The translations under genes were made by a program, and so were the position numbers. The notes beneath the pieces are model-generated. The model was not told the origin of the DNA and did no database searches. It saw only the letters and a program-made list of their open reading frames with translations. DNA of 64,000 bases, taken from contig VBCA01000015.1 in NCBI GenBank assembly GCA_005881575.1, positions 1 to 64,000 of the forward strand. The letters run 5' to 3'. Source of the DNA: Betaproteobacteria bacterium. GTDB lineage: Bacteria > Pseudomonadota > Gammaproteobacteria > Burkholderiales > SG8-39. Positions within the stretch are counted from its first letter, which is position 1; every line of letters starts with the position of its first letter. Of this stretch, positions 54,070 to 64,000 are shown piece after piece.

Positions 54070-54534
54070 CTACTGTTTTTCGCGGAAATGCTCGTGGCAA
54101 GCGCCGCAGGCCTTGCCGACGCCGCCGATCGCCGTTTTTTGCGCGGCCTCATCGCCACCTCTGGAAACCGCGACCAACCCCTGGACGGCTCTCTGGAAAT
54201 TGTCCTGCGCCTCCTTGAACTTGGCCGGTTCGTCCCAGATCGCCGGCAGAGCGGCGGTCTTAACGGTCGCCCCCTTGCTGGCGGGCGCGAAACCGTCCCA
54301 GGGCATTCTGCTGAGGGCGTCGAGCATGGCGGCGTTGAATGCGACGGTTTCGGCGTTGTAGGGGACTTTGCCCTGGGCCATGCCGCCCAGCGGGCCCATG
54401 TACTTGCCCTGCAGGGTCATCGCTGCCTGGCGCTGTTTGACCAATATCTCGGGCTTGACCTGCGAGAAGGCGGTGAGCGTGTGTCCCGCCCCCAGCGCCA
54501 GGGCAAATCCGGCCAGCAGAAGCCTCTTTTTCAT
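54070..54534 (-). CDS. cytochrome c' (class II)
   Basis: A 154-residue exported four-helix-bundle cytochrome. The signal peptide ends near AGHTLTAFSQ. The single heme site CGACH lies near the C-terminus, as in class II cytochromes. Such proteins bind NO or serve electron transfer in the periplasm. A strong terminator follows it, separating it from the diheme cytochrome gene. It lies 130 bases downstream of secF on the same strand. Confidence 0.92.
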   Translation of the reverse strand: MKKRLLLAGFALALGAGHTLTAFSQVKPEILVKQRQAAMTLQGKYMGPLGGMAQGKVPYNAETVAFNAAMLDALSRMPWDGFAPASKGATVKTAALPAIWDEPAKFKEAQDNFQRAVQGLVAVSRGGDEAAQKTAIGGVGKACGACHEHFREKQ

Positions 54535-54664
54535 TCGATTTCTCCTCAGTTGTAGGGACGTGCTTGTTGGGACATGCGGACGTCATTGTAGCGGCGTTTG
54601 CCGCATGGGTGGCATAACAGTTTCCGGCCGCGGTTTATTCCAGCGACGGGGCAGCGGCCCTCGC

Positions 54665-55600
54665 TCAAATGACCGCTTCCTGCTTCTTTTCCTTGAGCGG
54701 CTTCACCAAGTCCTCGCGCCGGATGCCCAGCCAGCGCACGATCGGCGCCATGACCAGCACAGAGGAATAGATCCCGAAACAGATGCCGATGGTGAGGGCG
54801 AGCGCAAAGTAGTGCAGGGCCGGTCCTCCGAACACGAGCATCGAGGTCACCATCGTCTGGGTGCAGCCGTGGGTGATGATCGTGCGCGAGATCGTCCGGG
54901 TGATGGCGTTGTCGATGATCTCGGTGACGCTCGCCTTTCTCATCTTCCGGAAATTTTCCCGGATCCGGTCGGCGATCACCACCGACTCGTTCACCGAGTA
55001 GCCGAGCACCGCGAGCACGGCGGCGAGGACGGGCAGCGAGAACTCCCACTGGAACAGGGCGAAAAAACCCAGGATGATCACCACGTCGTGCAGGTTGGCG
55101 ATGATCGCCGCGACCCCGAATTTCCATTCGAAGCGGACCCAGAGGTATAGGACGATACCAATAGCGGTGACGAACAGGGCAAGAGCGCCGTTCCACGCAA
55201 GTTCTTCGCCAACCTGCGGGCCGACGAACTCGACACGCTGCAACTTGGCCGTCTTGTCGTCGGCTGTGAGTCCCTCCATTACCGATTTCGAGAGATCGGC
55301 GTTGTTCTGACCGGTCTTAAGCGGCATGCGGATGAGGATGTCGCGTGAGGAGCCGAAGTTCTGCACCGAATAGTCGTTGTAGCCACGCGCATCGAGGGCC
55401 TTGCGGACTTTCTCGACGTCGGCGGCGTGTTCGTAGTTGATCTCTATTACTGTGCCGCCGGTAAACTCGATCGAAAAATTCAGACCCCTGGTGGCGAGGA
55501 AAAATACCGCGAACAGGAAAGTGACGAGCGACACCACATTGAACGCCAGCGCATGGCGCATGAACGGGATGTCGTGTCGGATTTTGAAGAACTCCATCAA
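54665..55600 (-). CDS. secF: protein translocase subunit SecF
   Basis: A 311-residue inner-membrane protein with six transmembrane segments. FSIEFTGGTVIEI is the first-loop motif and VLGYSVNESVVIADRIREN the characteristic helix-4 region. It works with SecD to pull exported proteins across the membrane using the proton gradient. ATG at 55600 or 55597. secD ends 79 bases upstream on the same strand. Confidence 0.96.
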   Translation of the reverse strand: MMEFFKIRHDIPFMRHALAFNVVSLVTFLFAVFFLATRGLNFSIEFTGGTVIEINYEHAADVEKVRKALDARGYNDYSVQNFGSSRDILIRMPLKTGQNNADLSKSVMEGLTADDKTAKLQRVEFVGPQVGEELAWNGALALFVTAIGIVLYLWVRFEWKFGVAAIIANLHDVVIILGFFALFQWEFSLPVLAAVLAVLGYSVNESVVIADRIRENFRKMRKASVTEIIDNAITRTISRTIITHGCTQTMVTSMLVFGGPALHYFALALTIGICFGIYSSVLVMAPIVRWLGIRREDLVKPLKEKKQEAVI

Positions 55601-55679
55601 CGTGTCCTAATCTTGGATCGGCACGGAGAAAACGCAGATCCGAGGGTCTCTGTCAGAGAGCACCGGTGAAAATGCGCGG

Positions 55680-57527
55680 TTATTTCCACGATGTATTTCC
55701 GATCGGTACCCGCTCGAGCCTTCTGCGCGAGCCGTAGGTGAGATTCACCATGCTTCTGCTCACCACGACCGAGGAAAAGATCGACGTCAGGATGCCTAGG
55801 CAGTGCACCACGGCGAACCCGCGCACCGGCCCCGAGCCGAAAATGAGGAGCGAAAGCCCCGCGATCAGCGTGGTAACGTTGGAGTCGAGGATGGTGCCGA
55901 AGGCGCGCTCGTATCCGGCGTGGATCGCCGCCTGAGGGGTGGCACCGCCGCGCAGCTCCTCGCGCACTCGCTCGTTGATGAGGACGTTGGCGTCGATCGC
56001 CATGCCGAGCGTGAGCGCGATCGCGGCGATGCCGGGAAGGGTGAGCGTGGCCTGGAGCATCGATAGCAGCGCGACGAGCAGCAGCAGATTGGAACACAAC
56101 GCGAGCGCCGAGAACACCCCGAACACCGCGTAGTACGCGATGATGAATAGCGACAACGCAGCGAAGCCGTAGATGGTCGAGTCGAACCCCTTCTTGATGT
56201 TCTCGGCACCGAGCGACGGCCCCACCGTGCGCTCCTCTATGATCTCCATGGGTGCGGCGAGCGAGCCGGCGCGGATGAGCAGCGCGAGAGTATTGGTCTC
56301 TTCCGGCGTGAACAAGCCGGTTATCTGGAAACGGTTTGAAAACTCGCCTTGTATCTTTGCCACTGAAATCGCTTCGCCCTTGCCGCGTTCGAAGAGGATG
56401 ATGGCCATGAGATGGCCCAGATTTTCCCGCGTAACACCCAGCATCACGCGGCCGCCGGCGGCATCCAGATTTATCGAAACGGCAGGCTGCTGATGCTGGT
56501 CGAACGTCGCTCCCGCGCCGGTGAAGCGGTCACCGGTCAACAGAACTTGCTTTCTCGTCGGCACGTTGGACACCGAGCCGTCTCGCCTTCGTTCGGGAAA
56601 GACGTCCACGTTGATTGTGCTGTTGGAGCGCATCGCGTCCTCGTCCACCAGCCGCACTTCGAGTGTCGCGGTGCGGCCGAGGATCTCCTTCGCCTTCGCG
56701 GTATCTTGCACGCCAGGGAGCTCCACTACCACGCGGTCCAGGCCCTGCTGCTGGATCACGGGCTCGGCGACGCCCAGCTCGTTGATGCGGTTGTGCAGCG
56801 TCTGGATGTTCTGCTTGAGCGCGGTTTCCTGGATCCGCTTTTGAGCCTCGGGGCGGATCGAGGCGATGAGGCGCAGCTCGCTGTCCGCGCCGGCGTCGGC
56901 GAGCTGCAGGTCGGGGAACTGCTCGGCGACGAGCGTGCGCGCCCTGTCGCGGGTCTCGGAGTCGCGGAACTGAATGGCGATGCCGTTGCTTTCGCGCGCG
57001 ATCCCGGCATGGCGCACATTCTTGTCGCGCAGCTGCGAACGGATATCCCCGACATAGCTGTCGAGCTGCTTGGAGAGCGCCGCGCGCATGTCAACCTGAA
57101 GCAGGAAATGCACCCCGCCACGCAGATCGAGGCCGAGGTACATCGGCCTCGCGGGTATTATCGGAATCGCTGCGAGCCAGGCTGGGGAATTCGACAGCAG
57201 ATTCAACGCGACCGTATATGAGGGATCCTGCGGATCGGGGTTGAGCGCCTGGTTGATGACGTCCTTGGCTTTCAGCTGGGTATCGGTATCCGCGAACCGC
57301 ACCTTGACGGAATTGATGTCGAGGAAAACCCCGGTCGGCTGGATGCCGGCTTTCTTGAGCGCGTCCTCGACTCGGCCGAGCACGGTGCTGTCGATCTTCA
57401 AGGTGGTGCGCGCCGTTGACACCTGTACCGCCGGCGCCTCGCCGAAAAAATTGGGCAGCGTATAGAGGAGCCCGAGCGCCAACGCAACTGCGATGGTGAC
57501 GTAGATCCAGCGGGGGTAACGGTTCAT
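55680..57527 (-). CDS. secD: protein translocase subunit SecD
   Basis: A 615-residue inner-membrane protein. The periplasmic P1 head includes GLDLRGGVHFLLQVD (the D-x-RGG motif). The membrane part ends with GMAIDANVLINERVREEL, the conserved SecD motif with charged residues in helix 4. It acts with SecF and YajC. Its ATG directly follows the TAG of yajC (TAGATG), giving tight translational coupling. Confidence 0.97.
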   Translation of the reverse strand: MNRYPRWIYVTIAVALALGLLYTLPNFFGEAPAVQVSTARTTLKIDSTVLGRVEDALKKAGIQPTGVFLDINSVKVRFADTDTQLKAKDVINQALNPDPQDPSYTVALNLLSNSPAWLAAIPIIPARPMYLGLDLRGGVHFLLQVDMRAALSKQLDSYVGDIRSQLRDKNVRHAGIARESNGIAIQFRDSETRDRARTLVAEQFPDLQLADAGADSELRLIASIRPEAQKRIQETALKQNIQTLHNRINELGVAEPVIQQQGLDRVVVELPGVQDTAKAKEILGRTATLEVRLVDEDAMRSNSTINVDVFPERRRDGSVSNVPTRKQVLLTGDRFTGAGATFDQHQQPAVSINLDAAGGRVMLGVTRENLGHLMAIILFERGKGEAISVAKIQGEFSNRFQITGLFTPEETNTLALLIRAGSLAAPMEIIEERTVGPSLGAENIKKGFDSTIYGFAALSLFIIAYYAVFGVFSALALCSNLLLLVALLSMLQATLTLPGIAAIALTLGMAIDANVLINERVREELRGGATPQAAIHAGYERAFGTILDSNVTTLIAGLSLLIFGSGPVRGFAVVHCLGILTSIFSSVVVSRSMVNLTYGSRRRLERVPIGNTSWK

Positions 57528-57851
57528 CTAGATCGACTTGATCGTGCCTTTGGGCAGAAGCGTCTGGATCGCGCTCCTTTGCATCTGCACCTCGGTGCCG
57601 GGCGCGATCTCGATCGAAACGTAGGTTTCGCCGATCTTGGTGATCTTCCCGAGTACCCCGCCCGAGGTGACGACCTCGTCGCCTTTTTGCAGCGCTTCTG
57701 TCATTTGCTTATGTTCCTTCGCGCGCTTCATCTGTGGACGGATCATGAGGAAATAGAGCAGGGCGAACATGCCGATGATGATGAAGAACTGCTCGTAGCC
57801 GGGGCCGGACGCGCCAGCCGGGGCCTGCGCCCATGCGGGGGAAATCAACAC
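57528..57851 (-). CDS. yajC: preprotein translocase subunit YajC
   Basis: A 107-residue single-span membrane protein. FFIIIGMFALLYFLMIRPQMKRAKEHKQM is the invariant transmembrane helix and RPQ-K-R exit motif; GDEVVTSGGVLGKI follows. It associates with SecDF. The start is GTG at 57851, with GGAGA five bases upstream. Confidence 0.95.
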   Translation of the reverse strand: MLISPAWAQAPAGASGPGYEQFFIIIGMFALLYFLMIRPQMKRAKEHKQMTEALQKGDEVVTSGGVLGKITKIGETYVSIEIAPGTEVQMQRSAIQTLLPKGTIKSI

Positions 57852-57909
57852 GATCGTCTCCGATGCGATTACGGCAAGGCGGGGAAGTATACCATCGGGA
57901 ACTCGCCGT

Positions 57910-60050
<2,141 letters not shown>

Positions 60051-60061
60051 GGCCGTGCCGT

Positions 60062-60067
60062 TATAAT
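60062..60067 (+). promoter_or_regulatory. candidate -10 box for tRNA-Leu
   Basis: A perfect TATAAT lies 24 bases before the tRNA 5' end and is followed by GC-rich discriminator sequence, as is common for stringently controlled tRNA promoters. No good -35 box is visible at 16-18 bases upstream. Confidence 0.5.
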
Positions 60068-60091
60068 GCACGCGCTTTCACGCAGCAACCA

Positions 60092-60178
60092 GCCGGGATG
60101 GTGGAACTGGTAGACGCACGGGACTCAAAATCCCGCGGCCGCAAGGCCATGAGAGTTCGATTCTCTCTCCCGGCACCA
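60092..60178 (+). tRNA. tRNA-Leu (anticodon CAA)
   Basis: The acceptor arms are GCCGGGA (60092-60098) and TCCCGGC (60168-60174), with discriminator A and an encoded CCA at 60176-60178. The anticodon stem CGGGA/TCCCG encloses the loop CTCAAAA, putting CAA at 60126-60128. The long variable arm (GGCCGCAAGGCC region) and TTCGATT T-loop are typical of tRNA-Leu. It reads UUG codons. Confidence 0.95.
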
Positions 60179-60188
60179 CCGGAATACG

Positions 60189-61151
60189 ATGTCCACAGAG
60201 CCGCGCTTCAACAGCTTCCTCGCGCTGGGACCCCACGGCTTCCACCGCGTCGCCTACACCGAGTGGGGGGATCCCCGCGGACAGCACATCGTGCTGTGCG
60301 TGCACGGCCTCACGCGCAACGCCCGCGATTTCGATGAGCTCGCCGAGCACCTCGCCGGCCGGGGCTGCCGCGTCGTGTGCATGGACGTGGTCGGCCGCGG
60401 CGACAGCGACTGGTTCGAGCACAAGGAGGACTACGGATTCGCGCAGTATCTTTCCGACGCCGCCGCATTGCTCGCCCGGGTGACCGCGCCGCCTCACAAA
60501 GTCTCGCTTCTGCGCCGGCTCCAGGGAGCGAGCGTGGGGCAGCGAATCGACTGGGTCGGAACCTCGATGGGCGGCCTGATCGGGATGATGCTCGCGGCGA
60601 AGCCCGATTCTCCGATCCGCCGCCTGGTGCTGAACGACGTCGGGCCGCTGGTGCCCTGGGGGGCGCTGGTGCGGCTCAAGCTCTCGACCAGCGGCGCCGG
60701 CGCGCGCTTTGCGAGCCTCGCCGAGGTCGAGCGCCATCTTCGCGAGACCTGCGCCTCGTTCGGTCCCTTGAGGGACTGGCAGTGGCGGCGGCTCGCCGCG
60801 CACGGGTCGCGGCGCGGCGAGAACGGAGAGTATTCGCTCGCCTACGACCCGGCGATCGTCAGTACGATGCGCGGCAGCAACGCTGGCATCGAATTCGGCA
60901 GCGACTTCCTTTTCGGCATCGACCTCTGGGGAACCTGGGACGCGGTGCAATGCCCGACTCTGGTTCTGCGCGGGGGGGAGTCCGACCTGCTGCCCGCGTC
61001 CACCGCCCGGCGGATGCAGGAGCGCGGGCCGCGGGTCCAGCTCGTCGAATTCCCCGGAATCGGCCATGCGCCGTGGCTGATGAGCGAAGGTCAGATCGAT
61101 CCGGTACAGGAATTCATCCTCACGGCCGAACCCCGGAAAGGGGCTGCATGA
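60189..61151 (+). CDS. alpha/beta hydrolase
   Basis: A 320-residue hydrolase. VLCVHGLTRNARDFDELAEHL holds the oxyanion-hole HG, the nucleophile Ser is in GTSMGGLIGM, and GIGHAPWL supplies the catalytic His near the end. GRGDSDWF is the usual G-x-GxSD turn. The substrate is unknown; the closest general class is esterase/lactonase-like. It starts 11 bases after the tRNA and its TGA overlaps the next ATG, so it is coupled to the PanE-like gene. Confidence 0.88.
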   Translation: MSTEPRFNSFLALGPHGFHRVAYTEWGDPRGQHIVLCVHGLTRNARDFDELAEHLAGRGCRVVCMDVVGRGDSDWFEHKEDYGFAQYLSDAAALLARVTAPPHKVSLLRRLQGASVGQRIDWVGTSMGGLIGMMLAAKPDSPIRRLVLNDVGPLVPWGALVRLKLSTSGAGARFASLAEVERHLRETCASFGPLRDWQWRRLAAHGSRRGENGEYSLAYDPAIVSTMRGSNAGIEFGSDFLFGIDLWGTWDAVQCPTLVLRGGESDLLPASTARRMQERGPRVQLVEFPGIGHAPWLMSEGQIDPVQEFILTAEPRKGAA

Positions 61152-62119
61152 GGATTTGCGTGGTCGGCGCAGGCGCCGTGGGCGGTGTGATCGGAGCGTG
61201 GTTTGCGAAGGCCGGGCACGAGGTGTCGCTCGTCGCCCGCGGCACTCATCTCGAGGCGATCCGCAGACGGGGACTGACCTTGATTTCCGGAGGCAAGTCC
61301 GAAGTCCATCCGCTGCGCGCGTCGTCGGAGCCCGCCGATTTCGGGGTCCAGGATGCGGTCTTCATCTGCTTGAAGACGCACTCGATCGCGGCGATGCTGC
61401 CGCGCCTGAAGGCGCTCGTCGGCTCCGAGACCACGGTCATTCCGGCGATCAACGGCCTGCCGTGGTGGTATTTCTACAAGGAGGGCGGGCGCTTCGACGG
61501 CCGACCCGTCGACTGCCTGGATCCCAAAGGCAAGCTCTTCGCGGCGCTCGACCCGAGGCACATCCTCGGCTGCGTGGTGCACGCGGCGGCAGAGGTTAGG
61601 GAGCCGGGGGTCGTCGGCCACACCGCAGGCCGGTTGTTCATCATCGGCGAGCCCGATCGCACGAAGTCCGAGCGCGCGGAGCAGCTGGCGGCAGCGATGA
61701 ACGCGGCGGGCTTCGAGGCGAGGCTCGCCGCGGACATCCGCGTCGAGATCTGGACCAAGCTGATCGGAAATCTCTCCTACAATCCGGTCGCGGCGCTCGC
61801 GCTCGCCCACATGGATGACATCAACGGCAACGAGGCGCTGCTCGCGCTCATCAGCGTCCTGATGGGGGAGGCGATGCTCGTCGCCGAGGCCTACGGCGCG
61901 CGCGTGCCGATGACGGTCGAAGAGCGCATCGGCGTGGCGAAGAAGCTCTCCGGGGCCAAGATTTCCATGCATCAGGACATCGACAAGGGTCGGCCGCTCG
62001 AGATCGACGCAATCGTCGGGGCCGTCGTGGAGCTCGCCCGCAAGGCGCGTATCGCGACGCCGATGATCGACGCCGTCTACGCGCTTATCGCCGAGCGGGC
62101 GAAGCACCTCGACCGATAA
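61148..62119 (+). CDS. ketopantoate reductase (PanE/ApbA) family protein
   Basis: A 323-residue NADP-binding reductase. ICVVGAGAVGGVIGAWFAKAGHEV is the Rossmann motif; the catalytic-domain residues include IWTKLIGNLSYNPVAAL with the conserved Lys and Asn. Canonical PanE reduces 2-dehydropantoate to pantoate; many paralogues act on other 2-keto acids, so the gene name is withheld. A panC fragment lies 1.5 kb further on the other strand. It overlaps the hydrolase stop (ATGA). Confidence 0.85.
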   Translation: MRICVVGAGAVGGVIGAWFAKAGHEVSLVARGTHLEAIRRRGLTLISGGKSEVHPLRASSEPADFGVQDAVFICLKTHSIAAMLPRLKALVGSETTVIPAINGLPWWYFYKEGGRFDGRPVDCLDPKGKLFAALDPRHILGCVVHAAAEVREPGVVGHTAGRLFIIGEPDRTKSERAEQLAAAMNAAGFEARLAADIRVEIWTKLIGNLSYNPVAALALAHMDDINGNEALLALISVLMGEAMLVAEAYGARVPMTVEERIGVAKKLSGAKISMHQDIDKGRPLEIDAIVGAVVELARKARIATPMIDAVYALIAERAKHLDR

Positions 62120-62265
62120 TCTCGGTCATCGCCGCGCCGGCTAAGATCCATGGTGCCTCCAGGAACTTATCGTATGAGCCTGCGGTTAAGCCGCGCACGA
62201 CGGTGAACTGAGCCGATCGGGCTAAAGGCGGCGCACCGTCCGGGAACGCTGGCGCGACGCGGCTT

Positions 62266-63294
62266 TCAGCGCAGCGAATGCGCGGCGAACAGCGCTGCGC
62301 TGAAGACGAGCAGCGCGCCGGCCTGATGCGCCGCGGCAAGAGGAACCGGCACGGCGAGCAACAGGGTCGCGATTCCCAGGGCGATCTGCAACGCGAGCGC
62401 TCCGAGCAAGAGATCGGCCCCGAGCTTTGCGCGCTCTGATACGGGGTTTCGCCGGACGCGCACCCAGAACCAGGCGACGAGGATCGCAAGCAGCCACGCG
62501 ATCAGCCGGTGATCGAACTGCACGGTCGCGATGTTGTCCGAGAAGTTGAGGTACCAGGGCTCGAGCGCGAAAATTTCCGGGGGGACGAAACGGCCGTTCA
62601 TGAGCGGGAACGTGTTGTACGCGAGCCCCGCCCGGGTTCCCGCGACCAGGCCGCCCGAGAGCGCCATCACGAAGACCAGCGCGGCGAGCGCGGAGGCGAA
62701 GCGGCGCAGCCTCCGGGAAACCGCGCCCGCGCGGGCGAAGAGCAGGTCGAAGGCGATCCACAGCATGGCCGCGTAGATCAGGAAGGCGATGCCGAGGTGT
62801 GCGGTGAGGCGGAACTGCGATACGCGCGGATTATCGACGAGGCCAGACTGCACCATGTACCAGCCCAACGCGCCCTGCAGCGCGCCGAGCCCGAATATCG
62901 CGGCGAATTTCCACGCCAGCTCGCGGGGGATTCTGCCGCGCAGCGCGAACCACAACAGCGGCAGCAGGAACGCCGCGCCGATCAACCTGCCGAGGAGCCG
63001 GTGGACGTACTCCCACCAGAAAATTCCCTTGAAACCCTCGAGGCTCATTCCGGGGTTGACGAGCCGATACTCGGGGGTCTGCTTGTACTTCCCGAATGTT
63101 TCCTGCCATGCGGCCTCGTTGAGCGGAGGCAGGGTCCCGACGATCGGCTGCCACTCGACGATGGACAGGCCGGAGTGGGTGAGGCGCGTGACGCCGCCGA
63201 CGACCACCATCGCGAACACCAGCGCGCAGCAGACGAGCAGCCAAGCGGCGACGGTGCGCTCGCCGTTTCGCGTTTGCGTTTGCATCGCGCGCAT
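62266..63294 (-). CDS. ctaA: heme A synthase, COX15/CtaA family
   Basis: A 342-residue inner-membrane protein with eight transmembrane segments. Heme-ligand histidines are in EYVHRLLGR, LTAHLGIAF, QFDHRLIAW and AAHQAGAL. GGVTRLTHSGLS is the family opening. It oxidises heme O to heme A for cytochrome oxidase. The ATG at 63294 (or 63285) begins the cytosolic N-terminus. No cox genes are in the window. Confidence 0.93.
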   Translation of the reverse strand: MRAMQTQTRNGERTVAAWLLVCCALVFAMVVVGGVTRLTHSGLSIVEWQPIVGTLPPLNEAAWQETFGKYKQTPEYRLVNPGMSLEGFKGIFWWEYVHRLLGRLIGAAFLLPLLWFALRGRIPRELAWKFAAIFGLGALQGALGWYMVQSGLVDNPRVSQFRLTAHLGIAFLIYAAMLWIAFDLLFARAGAVSRRLRRFASALAALVFVMALSGGLVAGTRAGLAYNTFPLMNGRFVPPEIFALEPWYLNFSDNIATVQFDHRLIAWLLAILVAWFWVRVRRNPVSERAKLGADLLLGALALQIALGIATLLLAVPVPLAAAHQAGALLVFSAALFAAHSLR

Positions 63295-63362
63295 CTCCTA
63301 TTCAGACGCAATCGTGAACTTCACCACTGGATGCTCCGCGGGACATGGGTTAAAGTACGAGG

Positions 63363-63381
63363 CCCGGGCGGTCCGCCCGGG
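63363..63381. repeat. 19-bp perfect palindrome upstream of a small gene
   Basis: CCCGGGCGG, a central T and CCGCCCGGG make a perfect inverted repeat, 38 bases before the start at 63419. It could be an operator or a leader hairpin; no T-run follows, so it is not a typical terminator. Confidence 0.6.
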
Positions 63382-63418
63382 TCGCCCCGGTGGCTTCACC
63401 CGCAACAGGAGGCTGGCC

Positions 63419-63655
63419 ATGTTTGCGATCGTATACAAGTCGGACGGCGTTCCGATCTGTGTCCAGATGCCCGGGGTCTCGCCCGACCCCGTGGTGGTCT
63501 GGAGCTCGGAGAGCGCGGCCCGGGCGTTCATCGAGAGCAAGGGCGGCGGCAAGGAGTTCCAGCCGGTCTCGGTGAACGAGCAGGCAATGGAGAAAATGGC
63601 CAAGGCGCTCGGCTGCCCGGTCGAGAAACTCATGGTGGAGCCGTACCCGTCCTAG
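63419..63655 (+). CDS. small hypothetical protein
   Basis: A 78-residue soluble protein. [18 protein letters not shown], a [17 protein letters not shown] stretch and [20 protein letters not shown] suggest a compact alpha/beta fold. No family is recognised. AGGAGG lies seven bases before the ATG, one of the best ribosome sites in the window. The stop overlaps the end of panC on the opposite strand. Confidence 0.75.
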   Translation: MFAIVYKSDGVPICVQMPGVSPDPVVVWSSESAARAFIESKGGGKEFQPVSVNEQAMEKMAKALGCPVEKLMVEPYPS

Positions 63656-64000
63656 AGCGATACCTCGACGTTGTCGATCAGTCGGGGCCTCCCGAGCTTC
63701 GCGGCACCGAGGACGACGAGGTCACGATCCGCGGGTGACGGCGGTTGCAGGTCGGATTGCCTCCTGATCGCAACGTAGTCCGCCGCCCACTTCTCGTTGA
63801 ATTTCGCCAGCGCCTCCGCCTCGAGCTTCGCGTAGTCGTGCCGCCCCGCCAGCAGCGCGCCGCGGACTTCCTGCAGGATCCGGTACAGGCGCGCGGCTTC
63901 GGTCCGCTCCACCGGCGTCAGGTAGGCGTTCCTCGAGCTGAGCGCGAGCCCGTCCTCGGCGCGCACGGTTTCCGCCGGGATGATCTCCACGGGGAGCGCG
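63652..64000 (-). CDS. panC: pantoate--beta-alanine ligase, C-terminal part
   Basis: The 3' end of panC; its start lies beyond the right edge. Visible parts are [23 protein letters not shown] (the KMSKS-like DGLA-SSRN motif), then [14 protein letters not shown] and [20 protein letters not shown]. The full enzyme joins pantoate to beta-alanine using ATP in CoA synthesis. The visible fragment of about 115 codons is intact to its stop. Confidence 0.92.
   Translation of the reverse strand, partial: ALPVEIIPAETVRAEDGLALSSRNAYLTPVERTEAARLYRILQEVRGALLAGRHDYAKLEAEALAKFNEKWAADYVAIRRQSDLQPPSPADRDLVVLGAAKLGRPRLIDNVEVSL

Overview
The window comes from a GC-rich chromosome, most likely of a betaproteobacterium. 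Two Bug-type tripartite tricarboxylate receptors, a queA-tgt-yajC-secD-secF order, CtaA-type heme A synthase, a two-partner secretion locus and many acyl-CoA genes all fit that group. No species can be named from the sequence. Genes are densely packed on both strands, starts often overlap the previous stop (ATGA), and no gap without a gene exceeds about 260 bases (3313-3571, where I see nothing). I see no phage, insertion sequence or CRISPR array.

Bases 1-6000: mostly minus-strand small accessory genes (GFA-family enzyme cut by the window edge, LysE exporter, DUF488, two small membrane proteins, GNAT acetyltransferase, VOC protein, YjaA-like protein), then a 2,4-dienoyl-CoA-reductase-like SDR with a quinone oxidoreductase. 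Bases 5900-18250: an uptake and catabolism region with a DSD1-type PLP enzyme, two zinc-site (MetE C-terminal type) methyltransferase-like proteins interleaved with two Bug receptors, a fused TRAP permease, a double EthD protein, a CocE-type hydrolase, a TAXI receptor and an MFS carrier. Substrates are unknown.

Bases 18300-24130: an HtrA-like protein that appears to have lost all three catalytic residues, a tiny membrane protein missed by length cut-offs, and a kinase plus acyl-CoA dehydrogenase pair matching the two halves of ACAD10/ACAD11 and the LvaA/LvaC step of 4-hydroxyacid catabolism, followed by a thioesterase and a glycosyltransferase on the other strand. Bases 24190-30030: a TpsB-TpsA-FecR two-partner secretion operon. 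Bases 30040-35880: a beta-oxidation set (FadJ-like, thiolase, FadE-like), interrupted by a perfect 24-bp inverted repeat.

Bases 36000-53110: Atm1-type ABC exporter, PbpG endopeptidase, EgtD, a solute-binding protein with an amidohydrolase, LutA-LutB, CorA, an aminotransferase with MnmA, YceI, a membrane protein, GST, a uracil-DNA-glycosylase-fold protein, PurB and a BenE-like transporter. Bases 53110-64000: two c-type cytochromes, SecF-SecD-YajC-Tgt-QueA on the minus strand, a tRNA-Leu(CAA) diverging from queA, an alpha/beta hydrolase with a PanE-like reductase, CtaA, a small unknown protein and the 3' part of panC.

The most interesting points are the apparently dead HtrA-like protein, the LvaA/LvaC-like pair, the TPS-FecR operon, the mirrored MetE-like/Bug pairs, the dispersed-repeat-like palindromes at 7072 and 33327, and the 58-residue membrane protein at 19801. 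All family calls come from reading the sequence and remembered family motifs; no database search was run.
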